A stretch of DNA of 64,000 nt from Marinobacter sp. S6332. GTDB lineage: Bacteria; Pseudomonadota; Gammaproteobacteria; Pseudomonadales; Oleiphilaceae. The notes under the pieces are model-generated. The model saw only the letters and a program-made list of their open reading frames with translations. It searched no databases and was not told where the DNA came from. Made by a program: the position numbers and the translations under genes. How positions within the stretch are numbered: the stretch's first letter is position 1; every line of letters begins with the position of its first letter. Location of the stretch: NCBI RefSeq assembly GCF_023016045.1, contig NZ_JALKAP010000013.1, positions 1 through 64,000 of the forward strand. Direction: 5' to 3'. This document shows positions 43,662-52,039 of this stretch, in pieces.

Positions 43662-43820
43662 ATGGACTTTTTGCGAATTATTATTGCCATTCTGTTACCG
43701 CCGCTGGGCGTGTTCCTACAAGTGGGCCTTGGGAAACACTTTTGGATCAACATCTTGCTGACTATTTTGGGCTACATTCCCGGCATAGTGCACGCGGTGT
43801 ACATAATCGCTAAAAAGTAG
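43662..43820 (+). CDS. YqaE/Pmp3 family small membrane protein
   Basis: A 52-residue proteolipid of the Pmp3/YqaE family: two hydrophobic helices, IIIAILLPPLGVFLQVGL and WINILLTILGYIPGIVHAVY, joined by GKHF. These peptides affect membrane potential and stress tolerance in plants and yeast; the bacterial role is little known. AAGGAG stands eight bases before the ATG at 43662. Confidence 0.92.
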   Translation: MDFLRIIIAILLPPLGVFLQVGLGKHFWINILLTILGYIPGIVHAVYIIAKK

Positions 43821-43828
43821 CCATTGTT

Positions 43829-43863
43829 GCCACTGGCAGATGCGCGGAGCATTTGCCAGTGGC
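43829..43863. terminator. Bidirectional hairpin terminator
   Basis: GCCACTGGCAGATGC (43829-43843) pairs with GCATTTGCCAGTGGC (43849-43863), 15 bp with one mismatch or wobble, loop GCGGA, between the convergent pmp3-like and NUDIX-MBL genes. No T run, so it may work through rho or RNA stability. Confidence 0.7.
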
Positions 43864-43869
43864 TATGGC

Positions 43870-45525
43870 TCAGGTGGTTGGCGTTGCACGCCAGATACCG
43901 TCTGTGTGCAAGGCTCGGCCATCGGCCTCTAGCTTCAGCAGGTGCGCTAAGGCGGAGCGGGCAGCAAGTCCGTGAATAGCGGTGGGCACATCGCCGTAAG
44001 CCTTGCTGGTGAGGTCTTTCAGGTTTACGGGCGATAGCTTGTCGAGCGCTCGCGCAATCTTGTGTTCTCTGGCCAAGCGGTGGGTGATCAGGTAATCGAT
44101 GATGGCTTCCGGTTGGCCCATCAAAAAGCCGTGCGCCGGAGCAATGAAGCGGATCGGCTCTGCCAGTAGATCATAGAGAGATTCCAGATAAGCTTTCATG
44201 TCGCCGTCGGGTGGGTTTATAACCACCGTTGAGCCTTGCATGATGTGATCTCCTGAAAACAAAAGTTCTTGATCACTTAACAGAAAACATAGGTGGTTGG
44301 AGGCATGCCCCGGCGTGTGCAGTGCTTTGAGTGAGCCCGCATCGGTTTCGATAATATCGCCATGTTCAGGCTGTTCATCCGGCGCAAATGCCTGATCTTG
44401 CGAAGCGCCTGCGGGTGCCTGCCGCCCGTACACCCGGCAGCCGGTTTTTTCTTTTAAGGCCCGGGTACCGGGGGAGTGGTCCAAATGCGTGTGGGTAACC
44501 ACGACTGCATCAATTTTGCCACCCGTCACCTCTAGAATCTGTTCGATGTGCCCTTCATGATTTGGGCCTGGATCGAGCACGGTAAAGCGCTCGTGGCCCA
44601 GAATATAGGTGTTTGTGCCCGGACCGGTCATCATCCCAGGGTTGGGTGCAGTAAGGCGGATCACGCCCGCGGCAACCTCAACAGGCTCACCGGAAACAAC
44701 CTCCGCTTTTGTGGTGCCTTCGCCTTCTGGGTCTAGCTTAACGGCCTCATCGTAGGCGGGCGAATCCGGCTCCAAAAACACCGGCTTACCGCGACGGATC
44801 GCTGGCCAAGGGTCGCTGGGGTAGGACTCTGGCGGATTGGCCCAGGCGTAGCGCATCAGGGTTTCCACAGAATCAAAATCGCGCAGAACCCGCAGCGTTC
44901 TGATGGTGGGTAATGTCATCAAGCGCTTGCCAGCCCGGTGTTCCTCCAGTGCCTGCGCCGGGCTGAGCCACACGTGATCTATGGTTTCCTCGCCATCATG
45001 GCTCACCAGCTGGTTCTTGGGCGCTTCGGTTACAAAGAACCGAGTATCAAAGCGCCGGGGAGGACCGGGCGGGGTAACCCAGTGGCTAAGATAGGCCAGC
45101 CTGTCTAGCGGAATAGTCAGTTTGTGGCGCTGGCATAGTTCCGCTAGCGAGAGCTCGCATTTGAACACCGCCGTGCGATCTGCATGAACCGCATGATCTC
45201 CGGTTATTAGGTGCCTATCTGCATCCACCGCCAGCAGCATGCCAGCCTCTTCAAAGCATTCCCGAACGGCAGCCAGCATATAATCCGCTCCGCCCTCGCT
45301 CAGGCTCATGGTATGGCTGATCTCAGTATCCTCTGGCCCCATCGCGTGTTCGCGCCCGTGTGATTCCTTCTGATCTACCGCGCCCCCGGGAAAAACGTAG
45401 TAGCCGGGTAAAAAAACGGCGTCCCAGGTGCGTTGCAGCAGTAATATCTCAATGCCACCAGGAGTGTCTCTCACCAGTGCCAGAGTGGCCGCAGGGCGAA
45501 TATCCGTAGAGCTCTTATTGTTCAA
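43870..45525 (-). CDS. NUDIX hydrolase fused to metallo-beta-lactamase-fold hydrolase
   Basis: A 551-residue two-domain enzyme. The N-terminal NUDIX domain (about 10-225) has PGYYVFPGGAVD and the box ADYMLAAVRECFEEAGMLL (REXXEE core). The C-terminal MBL domain (about 270-470) shows TGPGTNTYILG, VVVTHTHLDHSPGT (HXHXDH), HTPGHASNHLCF and LFSGDHIMQGS, like LACTB2/glyoxalase II-type hydrolases, with a winged-helix-like tail. A TTG start eight bases after GGAGG is used. Both active sites look intact, so one chain may hydrolyse a nucleoside-diphosphate derivative and a (thio)ester or RNA. Substrate unknown. Confidence 0.85.
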   Translation of the reverse strand: MNNKSSTDIRPAATLALVRDTPGGIEILLLQRTWDAVFLPGYYVFPGGAVDQKESHGREHAMGPEDTEISHTMSLSEGGADYMLAAVRECFEEAGMLLAVDADRHLITGDHAVHADRTAVFKCELSLAELCQRHKLTIPLDRLAYLSHWVTPPGPPRRFDTRFFVTEAPKNQLVSHDGEETIDHVWLSPAQALEEHRAGKRLMTLPTIRTLRVLRDFDSVETLMRYAWANPPESYPSDPWPAIRRGKPVFLEPDSPAYDEAVKLDPEGEGTTKAEVVSGEPVEVAAGVIRLTAPNPGMMTGPGTNTYILGHERFTVLDPGPNHEGHIEQILEVTGGKIDAVVVTHTHLDHSPGTRALKEKTGCRVYGRQAPAGASQDQAFAPDEQPEHGDIIETDAGSLKALHTPGHASNHLCFLLSDQELLFSGDHIMQGSTVVINPPDGDMKAYLESLYDLLAEPIRFIAPAHGFLMGQPEAIIDYLITHRLAREHKIARALDKLSPVNLKDLTSKAYGDVPTAIHGLAARSALAHLLKLEADGRALHTDGIWRATPTT

Positions 45526-45713
45526 AACCGTAACCTCCGCTTGCCTTTACATCCAACGCAGTTGCCAAACCTAATGCACGAAGGGTGGGTTTAGCGCTAA
45601 AGACCTACAACGAAGATAACCGATTTTTGCGTCAAGATCTTGAGGTGAACGCGGCTGTGCTAAAGAGTATCATCCACTGCCGCACCCAAAATTTTGCTAC
45701 ACAGGTATCTCAA

Positions 45714-46139
45714 GTGGCCCGAATTAAACTTTCCTTCCCAGATGACGTTTTCTGTTTTGAAACCCTTATGCAGGTTCGCACAACAGACATTAACGGCGCG
45801 AACCATCTGGGTAACGATGCTCTGGTCTCAATGCTCTCGGAAGCACGCGCCCAGTTTTTGATTGGTTATGATATCCCTGAAAGCGATAGCAGCGGCGAGG
45901 GCATTATTGTTACTGATTTAGCCACCATGTATCAGTCTGAATCCTTTTTTCCGGAGATGCTGCGCTTTGAAGTGGGGGTGATGGACTTCAATAAATATGG
46001 TGGGGACTTTGTGTTCCGGGTAACCAAAGTAGAGAGTGGCCAGCCCGTTGCTTTGGCAAAGTATGGGTTTGTGTTTTTTGACTACCTGCAAAAGAAGGTG
46101 GTGCCCATGCCGGAGAGCTTTCGGTCACGCTTTGCCTGA
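45714..46139 (+). CDS. Acyl-CoA thioesterase, 4HBT hotdog fold
   Basis: A single hotdog domain of about 141 residues. VRTTDINGANHLGNDALVSM places the catalytic Asp and the Asn/His pair as in 4-hydroxybenzoyl-CoA-type thioesterases, followed by SEARAQFLIGY. The frame is open back to a GTG at 45585, but that extension resembles nothing. A GTG at 45714 gives the usual family opening (VARIKLSFPDDVFCFE), with only a weak AGG upstream, so the start is uncertain. Its 3' end overlaps the convergent MATE gene by 15 bases. Confidence 0.75.
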   Translation: MARIKLSFPDDVFCFETLMQVRTTDINGANHLGNDALVSMLSEARAQFLIGYDIPESDSSGEGIIVTDLATMYQSESFFPEMLRFEVGVMDFNKYGGDFVFRVTKVESGQPVALAKYGFVFFDYLQKKVVPMPESFRSRFA

Positions 46140-47465
46140 TTCGTTTCCGTTTTTGCGGAGGTGCTTCATGCCGGTTCGGTAGAAGCTGTACGCCATAATG
46201 CCGGCAAACAGGTTTCCCACCAATGCACCACTCATCAGCCCATATATGCCGTTGAGTTGGCTACCCAGCCAAAGCAGCGGTAGGAAGCACAGAAACAGCC
46301 GCAGGGATGAAACCAGTAGTGCCCGCAAGGCAAGGCCAAGGGCATTGCACACAGACACCATCAGCATGCACACGCCGAGGCCGCTGTAGCTGAGCGGTAC
46401 GCGAACAAGGTATGCCCCCAGAATTTCCTGTACCTGTTGGTCGCTACTAAACAGATCAGAAACTAGGCCAGAGGCGACTAACCAGAGCAGGCCAATGGCC
46501 AGTTGCCATCCCACCACAAAACGCACTGCAATCCGAACTAGCTTGCGGATTTGTTCTATCTCGCCTGCGCCTAGCATGCGGCCGATCATGGGTGGCATGG
46601 ACATGGTGAGTGCGAGTACCACCACAATGGAGAAAAATTCCAGACGTGTTCCCAGGCCCCAAGCGGCAACTGCGGCTGAGCCGAAGCCAGCGACCATGGC
46701 GGTTGCCAGCATGGCAGAGACGGGGGGCATGAGTTGGCTCACCATGGCAGGGGCCATGATGCTATTGAGTTGTTTCAAGGCGCGGCCCAGAGCGAGTTCG
46801 CGAAGGTCGAATCTAGCCCAGCCTCGCTTCAGCAGTTTTGGATAGATGAATAGGCAGCCGATTCCGAATGAGGTTACGGTGGCCCAGGCCGCACCGGGAA
46901 GTCCCCAGCCGAATACGAAGATATAGAGTGGGTCCAGGGCGATGTTGGCAAGGCTGGTGGCAACCATCATGTAGCCGGGCAGTTTGGTGTCGCCATGGGA
47001 GCGGCAAATGCTGTAACCGAAATATAAAAATGCGCCGATCCAGGCGGAGAACAGCCAGGGCACCCAGTAGCTGCGCACCATTGGGAGCAGGGTGTCGTCT
47101 GCGCCGAGGGCGGTCATGATGGGGGTTTGGAAAAGCCATAAGATAATGCAGAGCACAAATACCAGTGCACTGCCAACGGTGATGACCAGCCCGCCTAGGC
47201 GAAACGCCCTGAGTTCGTCGCCTACCCCGAGTGTGCGTGAAATGATGGCGGTGGTGGCAATGCCCAGCCCTACCTGTAGCCCTATGATGAGTTGGTGCAT
47301 GGGCAGTGTGAAGCCCAGAGCAGCCAGTGGATCGCGGCCAAGCTGGCCGATAAAGGCGCTGTCTGCGAGCTGGAATGTCATGAGTGAGAGCGCGCCAAAC
47401 AGCATGGGCCAAGTCATGTTGTAGAGTTGGCGGGGGAGGCTGGCGGTTTGGGTGGTGTTGCTCAC
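46125..47465 (-). CDS. MATE family efflux transporter
   Basis: A 446-residue, twelve-helix multidrug and toxic-compound extruder driven by Na+ or H+. Family stretches are MTWPMLFGALSLMTFQLADS with AFIGQLGRDPLAALGFTLP, the mid-protein GLPGAAWATVTSFGIGCLFI, and GFGSAAVAAWGLGTRLEFFS at the start of the second half. The start is a GTG at 47465 with no strong ribosome-binding site; an ATG at residue 17 is possible. It lies downstream of palindromic element D. Confidence 0.9.
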   Translation of the reverse strand: MSNTTQTASLPRQLYNMTWPMLFGALSLMTFQLADSAFIGQLGRDPLAALGFTLPMHQLIIGLQVGLGIATTAIISRTLGVGDELRAFRLGGLVITVGSALVFVLCIILWLFQTPIMTALGADDTLLPMVRSYWVPWLFSAWIGAFLYFGYSICRSHGDTKLPGYMMVATSLANIALDPLYIFVFGWGLPGAAWATVTSFGIGCLFIYPKLLKRGWARFDLRELALGRALKQLNSIMAPAMVSQLMPPVSAMLATAMVAGFGSAAVAAWGLGTRLEFFSIVVVLALTMSMPPMIGRMLGAGEIEQIRKLVRIAVRFVVGWQLAIGLLWLVASGLVSDLFSSDQQVQEILGAYLVRVPLSYSGLGVCMLMVSVCNALGLALRALLVSSLRLFLCFLPLLWLGSQLNGIYGLMSGALVGNLFAGIMAYSFYRTGMKHLRKNGNESGKA

Positions 47466-47538
47466 GGGTATGGGGTGGTGCCTTGGTGTTGGATTGGGAG
47501 TGGGAGTCTAACAGGTTTGTTTTTTTGTTTTGGTGTTA

Positions 47539-47649
47539 GCCTTCCGGGCGGCAGTGCCTTTACAGACACGCCGTGAACCCATCCATGGGGGCTTGGCATT
47601 GCCATCCTTGGCAATGCACAGTCTGTAAAGGCACTGCCGCCCGGAAGGC
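47539..47649. repeat. Palindromic element D (diverged 53-bp core, 29-bp arms)
   Basis: Arms at 47539-47567 and 47621-47649 are perfect 29-bp inverted complements. The core 47568-47620 is again exactly 53 bp and aligns without gaps to element B (about two thirds identical), but many bases have changed. Two internal hairpins remain or are strengthened: CCCA-TCCA-TGGG at 47578-47589 and a 9-bp stem GCATTGCCA-TCCT-TGGCAATGC at 47596-47617. It lies 77 bp after the tpx stop. Confidence 0.85.
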
Positions 47650-47680
47650 CTCGTGCCCTGAAACAGCCTGCAGAGCACTC

Positions 47681-47734
47681 TTCTTTGACAGGCTCAGGCC
47701 GGTTCAGCCTGAGTGAAAGGTCGGAATCAAAGAA
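47681..47734. repeat. Second palindromic repeat type / tpx terminator region
   Basis: TTCTTTGA (47681-47688) pairs with TCAAAGAA (47727-47734), and inside, CTCAGGC (47693-47699) pairs with GCCTGAG (47707-47713). The right outer arm covers the tpx stop codon. The GACAGGCTCAGGCC text resembles a dispersed intergenic repeat I have seen in other proteobacteria. Only one copy is in the window. Confidence 0.5.
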
Positions 47735-48224
47735 CCTTAAACGCTGCGTCGTAGTCCGGCTCGTCGTGGATTTCGCTGACGAGTTGGCTGTGGATGACTT
47801 TGTTGTCTTCATCCAGAACTACCACAGCGCGGGCGCAGAGTCCGGCCAGTGGGCCGTCTTGGATGGCTACGCCGTAGTCCTGCTGGAAGCTGTAGTTGCG
47901 GAAGGTTGAGAGGGTAACCACGTTTTTGAGTCCTTCTGCACCACAGAAACGGGCTGCTGCGAAGGGTAGGTCTGCTGAGATAACCAGTACAACGGTGTTG
48001 TCTAGACCACTGGCTTTCTCGTTGAATTTACGAGTTGATGCAGCACACACGCCGGTGTCGATGCTGGGGATGATGTTCAGGATTTTGCGTTTGCCAGCCC
48101 AGCTTTCGAGTTTTACTTCTTCCAAGCCGCTGTTGGTGAGCGTGAACGGTTGTGCTGTGTCACCTTTCTGCGGAAATTTCCCGCTCAGTTCAATGGGGTT
48201 GCCTTCGAGAGTGACTGTGCTCAT
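47727..48224 (-). CDS. tpx: Thiol peroxidase (atypical 2-Cys peroxiredoxin)
   Basis: A 165-residue Tpx that reduces H2O2 and lipid hydroperoxides with thioredoxin. The peroxidatic Cys60 is in [16 protein letters not shown] and the resolving Cys94 in [11 protein letters not shown], both at the standard Tpx positions. Length is typical. The start follows AAAGGAG. It is a single-gene unit ending in a structured region. Confidence 0.97.
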   Translation of the reverse strand: MSTVTLEGNPIELSGKFPQKGDTAQPFTLTNSGLEEVKLESWAGKRKILNIIPSIDTGVCAASTRKFNEKASGLDNTVVLVISADLPFAAARFCGAEGLKNVVTLSTFRNYSFQQDYGVAIQDGPLAGLCARAVVVLDEDNKVIHSQLVSEIHDEPDYDAAFKVL

Positions 48225-48322
48225 GAATTGCTCCTTTAGTGATACGGATATGTTCGGTAACAGCTTACTCTGTTTAGTTCATTTTGGATGAGTTTGCATC
48301 CCTTCGAACAGTATCAAGGTAA

Positions 48323-49543
48323 CTACCGGCTGGATACCGTTTGCGGTTCGAAGCCAGGAGCGGGGTGGCGTTGAACCAGTAGCAGGTAGCTGCCTAGAGA
48401 CAAAGCGGCGCAGCAGGCGATGATGGCTGCCATCACTAGTGAGGTGCCGTCATGCAGATGGCCTACGAGTACGCCAGCGCAGGCGGCAATGGCCATCTGG
48501 GCAAAGCCGAACAGGGCTGAAGCTGAGCCTGCCATGCGGGGGAAGTTAGCCATGGCACCTGCCATGGTTTGGGGCATCACCATGCCGGTGCCGGCCATAA
48601 ACAGGGCCTGCGGCAGGATAACAGCCCACACACTGAAGACCTCGGCCAGCGCCAAGGCCACCATTAAGCTGCCTCCTGCAACGGCAATGACCAGCCCGCG
48701 CACCAGTATTTGATCTGGCACCAAGCGGCTGCCAAGGCGTATGGCTGCGAGGTTGCCGGTTATATAGCCAACCACGATACCGGCGAAATACAGGCCGAAC
48801 TGTTGCGGGGGTACTTTAAGGAAATCAATCAGCACGAACGATGAGCCGGAAAGAAACGCAAACAGCCCGGAGAACAGCAAGGCGTTGGTCAGGGTATAAC
48901 CAAGAAAGCTGATGTCTGTGCCTATGGCGCGGTAGTTTCTTAGCAGGCTGCAGAGTTTCAGTGGCTGACGGTATTCTGGGCGCATGGGCTCAGGTATACC
49001 AAAGGCGACCACTACGGCCATGATGAGGGCGTAGCCACCTAGTGCGAGGAATATTGAGTGCCAACCCAGCCCGGCTACCATTAGGCCGCCTAGCGTGGGT
49101 GCTACGGCGGGTGCTAATGCCATGATGCTGGCAAGAAGTGCCATGATTTTTGCGGCTTCGCGGGGTGTATAGATATCGCGGATGGCTGCGCGGCCCAGCA
49201 CCGGCCCGGCGGATCCGCCGAGTGCTTGTAAAAATCGGCAAAGGATCAGGGTTTCGATGTTGCTGGCGAATGCGCAGCCGATGCTGGCGATGGCGAACAA
49301 CACGAAGCCGCCAATCATGATGGGTTTGCGACCGAAACGGTCCGCTAGAGGGCCACACACCAACTGCGCTATGGCAAAGCCAGCCATGTATAGGCTCAGT
49401 GTTAGCTGAACCTGACTGGTACCGGTGCCAAAGTCGCTGCCGATTTGCGGCAGTGCCGGCAAATACATATCGGTGGCCAGCGGCCCGAGAGCGACGGCGG
49501 CAGCGAGTAGTATGGTTGTCCATATACTGGTGAGTGCTAGCAT
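48323..49543 (-). CDS. MFS drug-resistance transporter (Bcr/CflA family)
   Basis: A 406-residue, twelve-helix major facilitator. The Bcr/CflA pattern is clear: LGPLATDMYLPALPQIGSDF (residues about 19-38), LTLSLYMAGFAIAQLVCGPL, then the motif A loop ADRFGRKPIMIGG, and RFLQALGGSAGPVLGRAAIR in helix 4-5. It would export drugs or small metabolites with protons. Palindromic element B and a LysR gene lie upstream on the same strand. Confidence 0.92.
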   Translation of the reverse strand: MLALTSIWTTILLAAAVALGPLATDMYLPALPQIGSDFGTGTSQVQLTLSLYMAGFAIAQLVCGPLADRFGRKPIMIGGFVLFAIASIGCAFASNIETLILCRFLQALGGSAGPVLGRAAIRDIYTPREAAKIMALLASIMALAPAVAPTLGGLMVAGLGWHSIFLALGGYALIMAVVVAFGIPEPMRPEYRQPLKLCSLLRNYRAIGTDISFLGYTLTNALLFSGLFAFLSGSSFVLIDFLKVPPQQFGLYFAGIVVGYITGNLAAIRLGSRLVPDQILVRGLVIAVAGGSLMVALALAEVFSVWAVILPQALFMAGTGMVMPQTMAGAMANFPRMAGSASALFGFAQMAIAACAGVLVGHLHDGTSLVMAAIIACCAALSLGSYLLLVQRHPAPGFEPQTVSSR

Positions 49544-49566
49544 CTACTATCCATACCTTGGGGGTG

Positions 49567-49675
49567 GCGATTGAGGGGGCGAGGCTTCCAAAACACGCTG
49601 TGAATATGTCCGTGTACGCTTGGCCACGCCATCCATGGCTCCGCACAGTTTTGGAAGCCTCGCCCCCTCAATCGC
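49567..49675. repeat. Palindromic element B (conserved 53-bp core, 28-bp arms)
   Basis: Arms 49567-49594 and 49648-49675 are perfect 28-bp inverted complements with no resemblance to those of elements A, C or D. The core 49595-49647 is 53 bp and, on the minus strand, matches the core of element A at 50 of 53 positions. It sits 87 bp after the stop of the minus-strand LysR gene and 23 bp upstream of the MFS start. Confidence 0.9.
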
Positions 49676-49762
49676 AGTCAACTTTGGAGTGGATTCTAGG
49701 GGGAGGCTTGCGAAAAAATAACAGGGGCGCTGCTCATAGCATATATGAGCAAAACAGATGGG

Positions 49763-50674
49763 TTAGTCGTTCAGGCCATTCATGGTGGCGGCTACGGTGT
49801 TTATCTGGTTTCTCAGCCAGCGGTGCGCCGGGTCGTTTTGGTTGCGGCGGTGCCACACCATCAGCAGGGTAAAAGGGTTGAAAGTGAAGGGCAGAGGTAC
49901 CCAGGAAAAATCCCGAAGTAAGTGTTTGCTCATGCGCTCAGGCGCGGTAACCAGCATGTCAGTGCCCCGGAGGAATTCCGGTAGGCCGGAGAAGTTGGAT
50001 ACGGTAATAACGTTACGGCGGGTTAGGCCGCGGGCAGATAAACCGGCTTCCAGGGCGGGCTTTTCTCCGGTGCCGAATACCAATGCTATGTGGTCGGCTT
50101 TCAGGTAATCGGTAACTGTTTCCGGCGCTTCTCGCTGGCTTGGGTCGTAAAAAACCACCATGCGGTCGCCCATCAGCCCTCGTTGCATAATGTCGGTGGC
50201 TTCCGGGGCGTGGGGGGAGATGATCAGGTCGCAGATGTTTTTGCGCAGCATGTCTGCCGTGGGAATACCGGAGGCAATGACCTGCAGCGTAACGCCAGGC
50301 GCTTGTAGGCGCAGGCGCTGCATGAGTTTTGGGAGCAGCATGTCTCGCTCGTAGTCGTTGGCGGCGATGATGAACGAGATTTCGGTGGTTTCTGGCGTGA
50401 AGGGTGGGCCAGAGGACAGGGAGTGCAGGTCATCCAGAATCTGGCGAATGTGGGAGCCGGCTTGCACTGCATAGCGCGTGGGTGTGATACCGCGCCCGGA
50501 CTTAACGAATAGGGGGTCACCCAAAGCTTTCCGGAGCCGGTCCAGAGTATGGCTTACAGCCGACTGGCTAACACCAAGCTTAACGGCCGCCCGCGACACA
50601 CTGCCCTCATCAAGAACCGTGACAAAGGTATGGAGCGCGCGGATATCAAGATTGAATGTATCAATAAGGTTCAT
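49763..50674 (-). CDS. LysR family transcriptional regulator
   Basis: A 303-residue LysR-type regulator. The helix-turn-helix is GSVSRAAVKLGVSQSAVSHT (about 24-43), then LDRLRKALGDPLFVKSGRGI, the NodD/PcaQ-like opening. The co-inducer domain follows with EISFIIAANDYERDMLLPKL. I start at the ATG at 50674 (MNLIDTFNLDIRAL); a start at 50695 adds seven residues. The target could be the downstream MFS pump, though element B lies between. Confidence 0.9.
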   Translation of the reverse strand: MNLIDTFNLDIRALHTFVTVLDEGSVSRAAVKLGVSQSAVSHTLDRLRKALGDPLFVKSGRGITPTRYAVQAGSHIRQILDDLHSLSSGPPFTPETTEISFIIAANDYERDMLLPKLMQRLRLQAPGVTLQVIASGIPTADMLRKNICDLIISPHAPEATDIMQRGLMGDRMVVFYDPSQREAPETVTDYLKADHIALVFGTGEKPALEAGLSARGLTRRNVITVSNFSGLPEFLRGTDMLVTAPERMSKHLLRDFSWVPLPFTFNPFTLLMVWHRRNQNDPAHRWLRNQINTVAATMNGLND

Positions 50675-50720
50675 GGGTAGCAGTGTAATCCACAACCGCC
50701 GCTGCCGGAACCTAGTGTGA

Positions 50721-51872
50721 TCAATCTGAACGCAAAGCCAGCCACTGTGCGATTTCCAGCCAGCTTTCCCGGGGCGCTTTGCTGCCAGCCAGAATGCCCA
50801 TGTGCCCGCCGTGGGTTATGCGGAAGGTTTTGTCTGCGGAGCTAACATGATCCATCAAGCTCTTCGCTGCATCCGGTGTCACCATGGTGTCTTCGCTGCC
50901 TGCGATGGCCAACAAGTTGGCGCTGAAGTTGTTCAATTGTACTCGATCATCCCCAATCTGAACTGTGCCTCGGGATAACTGGTTGTCGATCCAAATACGA
51001 ACGACTGCGTCTTGAACCACTCCGCCAGGGTAGGCCACCATACGATCAAGAAAGGCAGAGGTGGTGGCATGGCTGGTTACAAACTCCCGATCTCCCAGCC
51101 GGACAATCAGCTCCCAGTAACCCATAAAGCTGCCAATAGGGTTGGTGAGTTTGAAGCCAATGGTGTTGGCCCAACCCGGACTGTGGAACCAATGCGGTCG
51201 GAGGTTGTGAAGCTTGAATCCGGTGCGTTTGTGAATTGAGTTGGACACATCGGCCAAGCGCTGATTCAGCAGTCCGAGAATGCCCGAAGCATGGCTGTCG
51301 ATAGGTGACCCCAGCACGATGGCGTTACGCACATGCTGGTCTTTGCTCAGGGCTGAATAAAACAACGTAAACATGCCGCCCATGCTCCAACCGTGCAGTG
51401 ATAATTCCTGTTGGCCACTGTGCTCACGCACTCTGTCTAGAGAGGCGGGCAGGAGTTCAGCTACGTATGTGTGGAGGTTGTAATGGCTGTGCGCACGTGT
51501 GGGTTTACCCCAGTCAATAAGGTACACCTCAAAACCCTTTGCGCGCAGAAATCTCACCAAACTGCGCTGGGGGAAAAGGTCGTAGATCAGCATGTTTACC
51601 GCCAAAGGCGGAACAATAACCACAGGTGTTCGATGACTTTTTCTTTCAACAGGAATCGTTATGTCATCCAGTTCGATGAAATCTTCCTGTAGAGGGGGGT
51701 AGTAACGCAGGCTAACCAGCCCATCGGTATGGAGCATTTCGAAAGGCGTTTGTCCTGCCTGCACGAGACTGGAGGCGCGAAATACGCGGTCGAAAGCATT
51801 GCCCGCATAGTGCGTTGTTTGCTGCGCCAACTCTGCTGCTTTCTCGGTCGCGGCTTTGATAAAGTCAGGCAT
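50721..51872 (-). CDS. PhaC-related alpha/beta hydrolase with Ser nucleophile
   Basis: A 383-residue alpha/beta hydrolase that looks like class III PHA synthases: YYPPLQEDFIELDDI, VVIVPPLAVNMLIYDLFPQ, FEVYLIDWGKPTRAHSHYNL, and a C-terminal GSEDTMVTPDAAK and RITHGGHMGILAGSKAPRES with Asp and His. The nucleophile elbow reads LHGWSMGGMF (Ser163), whereas true PHA synthases have Cys in GXCXG. It may therefore be a depolymerase, esterase or acyltransferase rather than a polymerase. No phaA, phaB, phaE or phasin gene is beside it. Confidence 0.8.
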   Translation of the reverse strand: MPDFIKAATEKAAELAQQTTHYAGNAFDRVFRASSLVQAGQTPFEMLHTDGLVSLRYYPPLQEDFIELDDITIPVERKSHRTPVVIVPPLAVNMLIYDLFPQRSLVRFLRAKGFEVYLIDWGKPTRAHSHYNLHTYVAELLPASLDRVREHSGQQELSLHGWSMGGMFTLFYSALSKDQHVRNAIVLGSPIDSHASGILGLLNQRLADVSNSIHKRTGFKLHNLRPHWFHSPGWANTIGFKLTNPIGSFMGYWELIVRLGDREFVTSHATTSAFLDRMVAYPGGVVQDAVVRIWIDNQLSRGTVQIGDDRVQLNNFSANLLAIAGSEDTMVTPDAAKSLMDHVSSADKTFRITHGGHMGILAGSKAPRESWLEIAQWLALRSD

Positions 51873-52039
51873 TAAAAGAATCCTGGTAAAAAAAGTGAGG
51901 CTATCGTGCAGCGTTTGGCTGCGCTATGGCAGTGCTGTCACTTCTGGCTGGCAGTCTGGTCACAATCAGCCACTGCCCATCGCAGGTGGTGATTGGTATG
52001 ATTGCCCACCATTGGTTAAATAATCACAACAGGAAACCT

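Noticed and set aside
48990..49646. 218-codon minus-strand frame in another phase of the MFS gene, starting in element B
   Set aside because: It is an out-of-phase shadow of the MFS transporter with Arg/His-rich composition.
50721..51872. Annotation as true PHA synthase phaC
   Set aside because: The nucleophile position is Ser, not the Cys required in known synthases.
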